Shown here one piece after another: positions 51,039 through 59,124 of a DNA stretch of 64,000 nt. The DNA is from Bacteroidales bacterium (GTDB lineage Bacteria > Bacteroidota > Bacteroidia > Bacteroidales > P3). The DNA is taken from assembly GCA_024681475.1 (NCBI GenBank), contig JAILAT010000049.1, positions 1 through 64,000 on the forward strand, read 5' to 3'. Positions within the stretch are counted from its first letter, which is position 1, and every line of letters begins with the position of its first letter. The notes below the pieces were generated by a model. The model had not been told where the DNA came from. It made no database searches and saw nothing but the letters and a program-made list of their open reading frames with translations. Position numbers and translations under genes: made by a program.

Positions 51039-52388
51039 ATGAACGTCGAACTTTCGGGACATTACAACTATTCACGGATAGTCAAATCCGTGCTGCCGAG
51101 CATCGCCATGGTGCTCGTCACCTCTATTTATAGCATCGTCGACGGCTTCTTTGTCTCCAACTTTGCCGGCAAGAGCGGCCTGGCAGCCGTCAACCTCACC
51201 TGTCCGATAATCATGATGGTAGGTTGCCTGGGTCTCATGCTGGGCAGCGGCGGCGCAGCCCTTACGGCCAAGTTCAAGGGCGAAGGCCATGCCCGCACCG
51301 CCGACAAGGTCTTCTCCATGCTTGTCGTTGTGGGGCTGACGGTCGGTGTCGTTTTCGGAGCGCTGATGGCTCTCGGTGCGCCGCTGTTGTCGCGCTGGCT
51401 GGGTGCCGACGAAGGCATGATGCGCGAATGTGTCGTCTACATCCGCCTGAATATGTTGGGAATGCCCGGCTTTGTGTTGCAGATGGCATTCCAGTCGTTC
51501 TACATGGCCGCCGAGCGGCCCCAGCTGGGCACGATGATGAGCATTGTCTCGGGTGTCACCAATGCGGTGCTCGACGCCGTGCTGGTGTGGGCCCTGGACA
51601 TGGGTGTCGCCGGCGCCGCCTTGGCCACCTCGGCGGGATGCCTCGTGGGCGGCATCTTCCCCTTGTGGTATTTCGCTTCGCGCCGCAACCGCGGCAGCCT
51701 CCATCTTGTGCGCACACGCATCCACTGGGCCTATGTCGGCAAAGCCTGCACCAACGGCCTCTCGGAGTATGTGGGCAACATCGCCATGAACATCGTCGCC
51801 ATCTGCTACAACCTGCAGCTTATGCGTTTTCTGGGCGAGGACGGCGTCGCCGCCTACGGCGTACTCATGTACATCGCCTTTGTCTACGCTGCCGTCTTCA
51901 TAGGCTACAACATAGGCATCACACCCATCATCGGATTCCACTACGGGGCCCGCGACGTCGGCGAACAGCGCTCGCTGCTGCGCAAATCGGTGAATATCAT
52001 TGGTGTTACAGGATTGCTTATGGCTGCTGCCGCCGAACTGTTCGCCACCCCCATGGCGCGTCTCTTTGTGGGCTACGACGCCGACCTCACTGCGCTGACG
52101 GTCCATGCCCTGCGCATCTACATGCTGGGTACCCTCATCTGCGGCTGGAACATGTTCATCTCAGCCCTCTTCACGGGTCTCAACAATGGCGTCGTCAGTG
52201 CTGCCGCCGCCTTCGCCCGCACGCTGGTCTTCGAGCTCACCTGCGTATGGCTGCTTCCCACCGTCCTGGGCATCAACGGTATATGGCTCTCCTGGCCCAT
52301 CGCCGAGCTTTTATCCCTGTTCCTCTGCGCCTTCCTGCTCCGCCGCTTCGCGCCCCAGCTGCTCCGCAAGTCGCAGGCGCGCAGCTAG
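51039..52388 (+). CDS. MATE family efflux transporter
   Basis: 12-TM hydrophobic pattern; SIYSIVDGFFVSNFAGKSGLAAVNLTCPI. Confidence 0.92.
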   Translation: MNVELSGHYNYSRIVKSVLPSIAMVLVTSIYSIVDGFFVSNFAGKSGLAAVNLTCPIIMMVGCLGLMLGSGGAALTAKFKGEGHARTADKVFSMLVVVGLTVGVVFGALMALGAPLLSRWLGADEGMMRECVVYIRLNMLGMPGFVLQMAFQSFYMAAERPQLGTMMSIVSGVTNAVLDAVLVWALDMGVAGAALATSAGCLVGGIFPLWYFASRRNRGSLHLVRTRIHWAYVGKACTNGLSEYVGNIAMNIVAICYNLQLMRFLGEDGVAAYGVLMYIAFVYAAVFIGYNIGITPIIGFHYGARDVGEQRSLLRKSVNIIGVTGLLMAAAAELFATPMARLFVGYDADLTALTVHALRIYMLGTLICGWNMFISALFTGLNNGVVSAAAAFARTLVFELTCVWLLPTVLGINGIWLSWPIAELLSLFLCAFLLRRFAPQLLRKSQARS

Positions 52389-53800
52389 AAGTCCTCCTCA
52401 TCATGCCAGTCCGAAAAACGGACATATCTGTCCTCAAAACGTAGCGGCACGATGCCTAAACTACCCGAGCGATGCTTCAATATGTGCAAATTGGCCAACT
52501 CCGTGATGTCTCTGCCTTGATCGTCCTTATTTTGACCATATATAACTGGCCGATGTATTGCCATCACAATGTCAGCATCTTGTTCCAATGAGCCCGATTC
52601 ACGCAAATCAGATGATTGCGGTATGCCCATTGGCCTATCCTCCACACGACGGGACAATTGTGACATGGCCAATACAGGGATGTTCAATTCCTTGGCCATC
52701 TCTTTCAGTTGCCGTGAAATAGCACTCACTTCCTGTTCCCGGTTGCGGTTGCGCGAGTCGCCGGATGAATTCATTAGTTGCAAATAGTCGATAAATACCA
52801 TTTTTATTCCATGCTGTTGTTGCAACCTCCTGCATTTGGCCCGCATCTCGAAGATATCGATACCTACCGAATCATCTATGATGAGAGGTATATCTCGCAT
52901 CGAGTCCAGCGTTGACACGAACAACTCCTTCTCGCGGTTGTTCATGGATTGCACCTTTTTCAGCTTTTGTGCAGAGATACTGGATTCTGCCGATACTAAC
53001 CTTAACAATAGTTCAATCCCGGTCATCTCTAGCGAGAAATAAACTACTGGCTTGCCGAAATTTTTTACTATGTTGAGTGCCATTGTTAGTCCACATGCTG
53101 TCTTTCCCATTGCAGGTCGGGCAGCAAGGATGATGAGACTGCCAGGTTGAAATCCGGAAGTTATGCGATCTAGCCTAATAAACCCCGAGGGTACAGAATA
53201 ATCTTCTTCGTTTCCCTCTGTCAGCAGTTTTTTCTCTGTGTCGGCAATGATAAGGTCCAATTTTTGGCTTTGTTTTCGGAAGCTCAGCTCGCTGATTTCC
53301 ATCAAGTTCTTTTCTGCTTTGTTGACAAGTTCAATGGCATCAGTAGTTGAGTCATAGGCGTCTCGGATATTCTCGGTCGAGGTGCGTATCAGCTCACGTT
53401 TCATATACAGTTCTGCAAGAATATGGATATGAAACTCCACATGCGCTGCTGAGACAATATTGTTGGTCAACAAGGAAATATTATACGACCCTCCTGCAGA
53501 TTCCAGCGTTCCATCCTTCGTCAGTTGCTGCACCACAGTGAGCATGTCAACCTCCTGCCTGTTGGCCACAAGTTTCCGTATAGCGTTGTAAATTAGTTTG
53601 TTTTCTGACTTATAGAACAGCCCTTCATGTAATTTGTCTATCACACCAAACAGTTTGTCCTCGTCCAGCATCAAAGCTCCAAGTACGCTGCACTCCAACT
53701 CTACAGCCTGTGGAGGTACCTTGCCGTTTATTTCCCCCGCGGCTGTGAGGCTCAGCCGCTTAGACCGGTTTATATCTTGCCCTATCGTGATTTTCTCCAT
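52385..53800 (-). CDS. dnaB: Replicative DNA helicase
   Basis: LIILAARPAMGKTACGLTMALNI; VFIDYLQLMNSSGDSRNRNREQEVSAISRQLKEMAKELNIPVLAMSQLSRRVEDR. Confidence 0.95.
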   Translation of the reverse strand: MEKITIGQDINRSKRLSLTAAGEINGKVPPQAVELECSVLGALMLDEDKLFGVIDKLHEGLFYKSENKLIYNAIRKLVANRQEVDMLTVVQQLTKDGTLESAGGSYNISLLTNNIVSAAHVEFHIHILAELYMKRELIRTSTENIRDAYDSTTDAIELVNKAEKNLMEISELSFRKQSQKLDLIIADTEKKLLTEGNEEDYSVPSGFIRLDRITSGFQPGSLIILAARPAMGKTACGLTMALNIVKNFGKPVVYFSLEMTGIELLLRLVSAESSISAQKLKKVQSMNNREKELFVSTLDSMRDIPLIIDDSVGIDIFEMRAKCRRLQQQHGIKMVFIDYLQLMNSSGDSRNRNREQEVSAISRQLKEMAKELNIPVLAMSQLSRRVEDRPMGIPQSSDLRESGSLEQDADIVMAIHRPVIYGQNKDDQGRDITELANLHILKHRSGSLGIVPLRFEDRYVRFSDWHDEEDF

Positions 53801-53802
53801 GA

Positions 53803-54378
53803 TTATATTATTGTATTTGAATGTTCTAACATTATTTTTGCTTTTTTGTATTCTCTCATTGCCTGCTCTTCGAATGAGATGAGCTCTCCCTTCACAGGAT
53901 ATCTTCTTTTGTCAAAAGAAGAGAAATTCTCAAGCCCCCACCATTCCATGAATACTGCCAGCTGGGGCCACAGGCCGCCAACACTCATAAAGCTGCGTAG
54001 CAGCATCGAATAGGCATCCGACGGCTTTTCGAAAGGAAAATTGTGGATGATGGCAAACAGCCTGTCGCCCAGATCAGCCGTAAACCACTGCATCTCAAGG
54101 CTGTCCGCCAGCATGTCGCGTATTGGATAGACCACCGCGCCCCACAAGCGCTTGTTGCTGTCCGCGATGCCTATGCTGCCGAACTCCTGGAGCCGTTCCA
54201 GAAAGATGTCCCGACTGTAGACATGGGTGCTGATTTTCAGCACGGCTATTATTTCCCACGCCAGCGTTGATGTGGCGCGCACCGATGAGGGGCACAATTC
54301 CCAGTCGGCCCGTGCCAAAGCATAGGCAGACTGATAGTCACCGATCTTATGATAATAGGATACCTTCCCGTTTGTCAT
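53803..54378 (-). CDS. Hypothetical protein, TPR-like N-terminus
   Basis: KIGDYQSAYALARADWELCPSSVRATSTLAWEIIAVLK; 2 nt from dnaB. Confidence 0.75.
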   Translation of the reverse strand: MTNGKVSYYHKIGDYQSAYALARADWELCPSSVRATSTLAWEIIAVLKISTHVYSRDIFLERLQEFGSIGIADSNKRLWGAVVYPIRDMLADSLEMQWFTADLGDRLFAIIHNFPFEKPSDAYSMLLRSFMSVGGLWPQLAVFMEWWGLENFSSFDKRRYPVKGELISFEEQAMREYKKAKIMLEHSNTII

Positions 54379-54415
54379 CGCTCTTCATTAGAGGCTGCTA
54401 CAAAGCCATCCGCCG

Positions 54416-54787
54416 TTAGAATGGTAATATATTTTCATTGTCATCGCCGAGACTTTCCAGTGGCGAGGGCCCTGACTCTTGAGCCTTTTGCGTGGAGCTG
54501 TCCGTGGCCGCACCGCTCAGTTGCATCACGTTAGTGCATCGCAGAGTGGTAAAGTAGCTGCCGTTCTTCGATTCGTGGCTCTCAGCATAGAAACTTATCC
54601 GTACCGCCGTGCCAGTAGGCAGGGCCTCTACCGCTGCCAAGCGCTCATGTCCGAACACCTCGAAATGCACTGGCTTCGGATAATCGTCCCGCATGATTAC
54701 AAACGCCCCTTTCACGCCAGGCGTCCCGTCTTTGTAAGTCACCTCCTCTCGTGGGAGAATCTTGTACATTGTTCCTGTTATTTCCAT
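54416..54787 (-). CDS. DUF3127 family (SSB-like) protein
   Basis: MEITGTMYKILPREEVTYKDGTPGVKGAFVIMRDDYPKPVHFEVFGHERL. Confidence 0.75.
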   Translation of the reverse strand: MEITGTMYKILPREEVTYKDGTPGVKGAFVIMRDDYPKPVHFEVFGHERLAAVEALPTGTAVRISFYAESHESKNGSYFTTLRCTNVMQLSGAATDSSTQKAQESGPSPLESLGDDNENILPF

Positions 54788-54798
54788 ATTCCTTTTTA

Positions 54799-55164
54799 TT
54801 ATATAAAACTATTAATCAAAAGCTTTAAGATAAAACCCAGAAGAAAAGCGCAGATGATGTTACGCCACCCATGTTCAGATTCCTTTTTTCCTGCAAATTT
54901 GAAATCATTCAAATCGCCCAAGTCAAAATCACCGTCATACGTTGCTTCTTTCACTGCCTCGTTTTTTGGGTATTTTTCATATAAATACATGTCACACAGT
55001 GTCTTATATGCTTCGTTGACATGTTGCATTTTCTCGATGGCGTCAATGCTGACGTTCACGTCGGGATGCAACACCTTGCATTTCGCGTGGTAGGCTTTTC
55101 TTACATCCTTCATTGTAGCATCGTAATCCAAGTTGAGAACCCTATAACATTCGTTAACAGTCAT
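54799..55164 (-). CDS. J-domain (DnaJ-like) protein with hydrophobic C-terminus
   Basis: CYRVLNLDYDATMKDVRKAYHAKCKVLHPDVNV (HPD motif) and C-terminal FLLGFILKLLINSFI. Confidence 0.85.
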   Translation of the reverse strand: MTVNECYRVLNLDYDATMKDVRKAYHAKCKVLHPDVNVSIDAIEKMQHVNEAYKTLCDMYLYEKYPKNEAVKEATYDGDFDLGDLNDFKFAGKKESEHGWRNIICAFLLGFILKLLINSFI

Positions 55165-55570
55165 ACCTTTTTTTGTTTATTTGATTACCCTTCTCGCGCC
55201 AATGTTGCAGGCGGATAATCAATTATTTATTATTTACTTATATGTCAAAATGCTAATTATCAATCGCTTATGTTCTTTCCCATATTACCCCATCATCTCA
55301 CACACCGCTAACATCTATGATACCAAGTCAGTTGAAACTCTTTCCTGCTTCACAATTCCATCTGCAAAAATAATGAGGAAAAACGTTCTCTTTTTCGATA
55401 GTGTCATGAAGTTATAAACCCCCTGTATTGCCCTGTCTGACAGCGATATACGCCATCATTATATTTACCTGATTTTTAGCGCAAAAAGCCGGCGCTCCAT
55501 TTCAAGCATCACAAAGTCAGGGAGATCTTTTTTATCAACAGACCTCCCAAACCGGCCATTCGTGATATTG

Positions 55571-55708
55571 TCAGTCGATATTCCAGTAAGCGTCCGCCTC
55601 ACCGTCGAGGACATCGTAGATGTCATCGTCGCTCCATCCTTCCACATCGTGGACATAAGTGCCTTCAAAATCCGATTCGGTGTATTCGTCTTCGTAATCG
55701 TCGTACAT
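55571..55708 (-). CDS. Small acidic protein, 45 aa, function unknown
   Basis: MYDDYEDEYTESDFEGTYVHDVEGWSDDDIYDVLDGEADAYWNID*; strongly biased coding composition in a frame not in the supplied track. Confidence 0.75.
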   Translation of the reverse strand: MYDDYEDEYTESDFEGTYVHDVEGWSDDDIYDVLDGEADAYWNID

Positions 55709-55815
55709 TTCTTTATCCCTGATACGTGTCGGGCGCAACTGTTAATGGTTAGACTTACTCTTTCGACTGCAAATATATGGCGGCTATGCGCAATTAATTT
55801 GCGTGTCGTCAAAAA

Positions 55816-56439
55816 TTACTGATGTTCAGGTATCACAAAGCCCACGTGTCTCTTCTTTGCCGGGAACAGGCTGGCTACCCTGTCGGCATTGGCCTGCATG
55901 CCCTGCATTGTCTCGTTGATTTTCTCGAAGGCGAAACGGTACTCCTCGAGGAAATCCTTGGCGTTTTTCACCGAGGTCTCCACCATGCAGCTGAAATGGT
56001 CGCCGTAGAACTTCACCATGGTATGGTCGTAGTTGGCGTTGCACTCTGCTGCGAGCAGTGCCCACCCCTCCGGCAACACAGAGTCGATGATAGTGGGAGC
56101 AAAGTCGAACATGAAGTGTACCCGCTTCATTCCGTGCGTTCCGTTATTCCATAATTTTGCATTCATAATGAAATCGCCCTGCTTCACCACTATGCCGTCC
56201 TCTTTCCTCTTGCAGGAAAGACCGGCCTTTGTGAGCAGCGCCATCGCCTGGGCGGAGAAGTCGTATTTTCTTTTCATATTATGTATGGCATAGGCGCTCC
56301 ATACAAATAGCACCGCCACACCCGAGATGATATACCTCACCATAATGTCCTCCATCATACCGGCGCACAGAAGTGCGACGCTCATAATGATGGTGCAGAT
56401 GACACTGAGGCGGACAAAGATGGTGTTGGTGGTTTTCAT
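55816..56439 (-). CDS. Hypothetical membrane protein (two predicted N-terminal TM segments)
   Basis: Start chosen at MKTTNTIFVRLSVICTIIMSVALLCAGMM; second hydrophobic segment YIISGVAVLFVWSAYAI. Confidence 0.7.
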   Translation of the reverse strand: MKTTNTIFVRLSVICTIIMSVALLCAGMMEDIMVRYIISGVAVLFVWSAYAIHNMKRKYDFSAQAMALLTKAGLSCKRKEDGIVVKQGDFIMNAKLWNNGTHGMKRVHFMFDFAPTIIDSVLPEGWALLAAECNANYDHTMVKFYGDHFSCMVETSVKNAKDFLEEYRFAFEKINETMQGMQANADRVASLFPAKKRHVGFVIPEHQ

Positions 56440-56597
56440 ACTCGGTTGTGTTGGTTTTCGAGTGCAAAAGTACACAACCTCCGCGCAGTTTTTTTGCGCC
56501 AACATTAATTCATATTTCGAAATGCAAAACAATAGCCATATTTTACATTTTAAAATGTAAAAATATAATAATTTTTTGTATTTTCAGATATAAATTG

Positions 56598-56605
56598 TAT
56601 CTTTG
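56598..56605 (+). promoter_or_regulatory. Bacteroidetes -7 element (TATCTTTG) upstream of the 56632 ATPase
   Basis: TAnnTTTG consensus 26 nt upstream of the start, TTTTTTG further upstream. Confidence 0.55.
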
Positions 56606-56631
56606 CAACGTAATAATAACAATGTTATATC

Positions 56632-57837
56632 ATGGATACATCTGAATTACAGCCACTTTTTGATAATTATCATCGTAAGATTTCCAAGATAGATTTGCGT
56701 TTCAAGCGTTACCTCTACCATCAAATCAACTGGAATAGCCGACTCATCGGAATCAAAGGTCCTCGTGGTGTGGGCAAGACCACCATGCTCTTGCAGAACA
56801 TCCTGGAGAACTATGCCGACATCGACCAAACGCTATATGCCTCACTTGACGACCTCTGGTTTGCATCGCACTCCTTGATGGATCTTGTGGATTGGGCTTG
56901 GCAGCATGGCGTCATGCGGCTGTATCTCGACGAGGTGCATCGCTACGACCAGTGGGCGGCAACATTGAAAAACATCTACGACAGCTACCCCGACATGAGC
57001 ATCGTATATACCAGCAGCTCGCTGCTGATTATGGACAATGCCAAAGTGGATCTCTCGCGCCGGCAGACCGTTTACACGCTTTATGGCATGTCTTTTCGCG
57101 AATACCTCATACTGGAAGGAGTCGTGGAACTCGATGCCATTCCGCTCGAAGAGTTGCTTCAGAACCATGTACGTCACGCCATGCGGATAACCAAAGCCAT
57201 TAAGGTCGCCCCGCTGTTTGAGGAGTACCTGCGTCATGGATATTACCCATTCTATCGCGAATCCATTGAGGACTTCCCCATGCGTCTTCGCGAGACGATA
57301 TCGGTGGTGATTGATTCCGACTTGCCTGCTGTTGAAAACGTGTCGTTTGAGACCCTTCAGAAAGTCAAACGGCTTCTGATGATCATCAGCGAGCGAGTGC
57401 CATTCGAGCCCAATATGTCTGAACTATGGAAACAACTGGCCACCAACAACGAGTTGGGGTTGCGTATGCTTTACGCCCTCGACAAAGCTCAACTATTAGG
57501 GTTGCTCACTGCTAATGTCAAGAACTACAAGAATCTCATAAAGCCCGACAAGGTCTTTCTTGGCAATCCGAACCTCATGCATGTGCTCTGTCCCCATGTT
57601 GAAAAAGGCAATGAGCGGGAAACCTTTTTCTTTAGCCAGTTGGTTGTAACTGGCAATGTGAAATATCCCCGGCGGGGCGATTTCCTTGTCGATGACAAAT
57701 ACCTGTTTGAGGTGGGAGGCAAGGGTAAGACCTTCGACCAGATATCCGATGAACCCGACAGTTTCCTGGCCATTGATGATATAGAAGTCGGTCACGGCAA
57801 CCGCATACCGTTATGGATGTTTGGATTGCTGTTCTGA
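56632..57837 (+). CDS. AAA_14/DUF4143-type ATP-binding protein
   Basis: GIKGPRGVGKTTMLLQNIL; RLYLDEVHRYDQWAATLKNIYDSYPDMSIVYTSSS; C-terminal FEVGGKGKTFDQI. Confidence 0.9.
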   Translation: MDTSELQPLFDNYHRKISKIDLRFKRYLYHQINWNSRLIGIKGPRGVGKTTMLLQNILENYADIDQTLYASLDDLWFASHSLMDLVDWAWQHGVMRLYLDEVHRYDQWAATLKNIYDSYPDMSIVYTSSSLLIMDNAKVDLSRRQTVYTLYGMSFREYLILEGVVELDAIPLEELLQNHVRHAMRITKAIKVAPLFEEYLRHGYYPFYRESIEDFPMRLRETISVVIDSDLPAVENVSFETLQKVKRLLMIISERVPFEPNMSELWKQLATNNELGLRMLYALDKAQLLGLLTANVKNYKNLIKPDKVFLGNPNLMHVLCPHVEKGNERETFFFSQLVVTGNVKYPRRGDFLVDDKYLFEVGGKGKTFDQISDEPDSFLAIDDIEVGHGNRIPLWMFGLLF

Positions 57838-57847
57838 TGGCAGCGCC

Positions 57848-58024
57848 TTATACATCGTCCCTTTGGTGATGCTTCCTCTTCCTGCTATACACCTTCTTGC
57901 TTTTCTTTATCTTAGTGCGTGAATGGAACCCATCTCCGTGCAACAGCCGTTCTATCTCGCGGTTCGCCCTGCGGGCTGCGAGTATCTCCAAGGGCACCTT
58001 CTTGTTTCTTTTACCAATCCTCAC
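57848..58024 (-). CDS. Small basic ORF, about 58 aa (GTG start assumed)
   Basis: (M)RIGKRNKKVPLEILAARRANREIERLLHGDGFHSRTKIKKSKKVYSRKRKHHQRDDV*; begins 7 nt after the stop of the 324-aa gene. Confidence 0.6.
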   Translation of the reverse strand: MRIGKRNKKVPLEILAARRANREIERLLHGDGFHSRTKIKKSKKVYSRKRKHHQRDDV

Positions 58025-58031
58025 AAGACAT

Positions 58032-59006
58032 TTACCATTGGATTATTGCAGCATCTCCTGAACCAGCAAAACGCGCACAATTCCAACATGGGCGCAGGCC
58101 AAGTTTCTGGAGAGTTTCCTCGTCAAACTTTAATTCAGGGCAATACTGAATATGATACAAGTGTTTCAACTGATTAATAATGCTATTCCTTTTTATCGAA
58201 TGTATTCCACGCAGAATACGTTTTACATCTTCTTGAGAATACGGTGCAATGTCACCATAAATATCTTCTTTTTTATCCCCAAGCCAGGATTGCCGAAATA
58301 GCCATTTCTTTTCAAGCCATATTTTTCTACGACCCTCGTCTTCCCATAGACTTTTGAACCCTGCGGCAATATCCTCTTTTATATAAACAATCTCGTCATT
58401 CTTCCAATTGTGAACACCACTATTTTTTGCTCCTATCACATCTCTTTCAAAAACATCTGTATCTGGTATGTTGAACCGCATCGATATTCTCGCAGCAAAC
58501 CGGAGCTTATTTTCATCTTTTTCAATCCAATCTTCTCCATATTTGGTATTGAATTCATTGATGAGCGTTCTAAAATACACTCTATATTCATTAACTTTTG
58601 TTTTTAACTCCTCTTCGCCAGAATAGCGTTCTTTATAAACCTCAGGTATTTTAATGGCCGTGCTATCATAATCTGCATGTAATTTTTCACAATCTTTATC
58701 AAGATGATAACAAGGATTCTTTTCTGGTGAAATATATCGATAACTATCCTCAACTTGAATCTTTTTAAAGACGGTGATATTAAACAAATTTGAGTCCTTG
58801 CATATTGCCTTGAAAGTGAGAAGTTCTCTAATTTCAACATCACTAAATATCACGGGATTATCAAGCCCAATCTCTCCACCATTCGACAATTCCCATATAA
58901 GAGTATCCTTGAATTGGAATTCTTTTGGCAGTTCTACCTTTGTGGTTAGCTTCTTGAATGTCGCCTCTGTAATATATGCTTGTCTTATATCAGAATTATC
59001 ACTCAT
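58032..59006 (-). CDS. Hypothetical protein with Cys/His motifs (324 aa)
   Basis: Long AT-rich ORF; NPCYHLDKDCEKLHADY and YCPELKF...LGLRPCWNCARF. Confidence 0.8.
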   Translation of the reverse strand: MSDNSDIRQAYITEATFKKLTTKVELPKEFQFKDTLIWELSNGGEIGLDNPVIFSDVEIRELLTFKAICKDSNLFNITVFKKIQVEDSYRYISPEKNPCYHLDKDCEKLHADYDSTAIKIPEVYKERYSGEEELKTKVNEYRVYFRTLINEFNTKYGEDWIEKDENKLRFAARISMRFNIPDTDVFERDVIGAKNSGVHNWKNDEIVYIKEDIAAGFKSLWEDEGRRKIWLEKKWLFRQSWLGDKKEDIYGDIAPYSQEDVKRILRGIHSIKRNSIINQLKHLYHIQYCPELKFDEETLQKLGLRPCWNCARFAGSGDAAIIQW

Positions 59007-59124
59007 GAATGATCAACATATTTTTACGTTATTCGCTGTTTTTCAAGATAAACCCATTTTTCTTTTTTTATTCTAGTTTTTTTCTATAGTCCATATTGAG
59101 CAGCAATCGTACTATTTTGTGTAA

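Noticed and set aside
55465-55812. 115-aa minus-strand ORF
   Set aside because: Overlaps the 45-aa acidic ORF in another frame of the same strand; its S/T/M-rich translation looks like the out-of-frame reading.
57923-58177. 84-aa and 76-aa plus-strand ORFs after the ATPase
   Set aside because: Antisense to the basic 58-aa ORF and the end of the 324-aa gene; no supporting motif.
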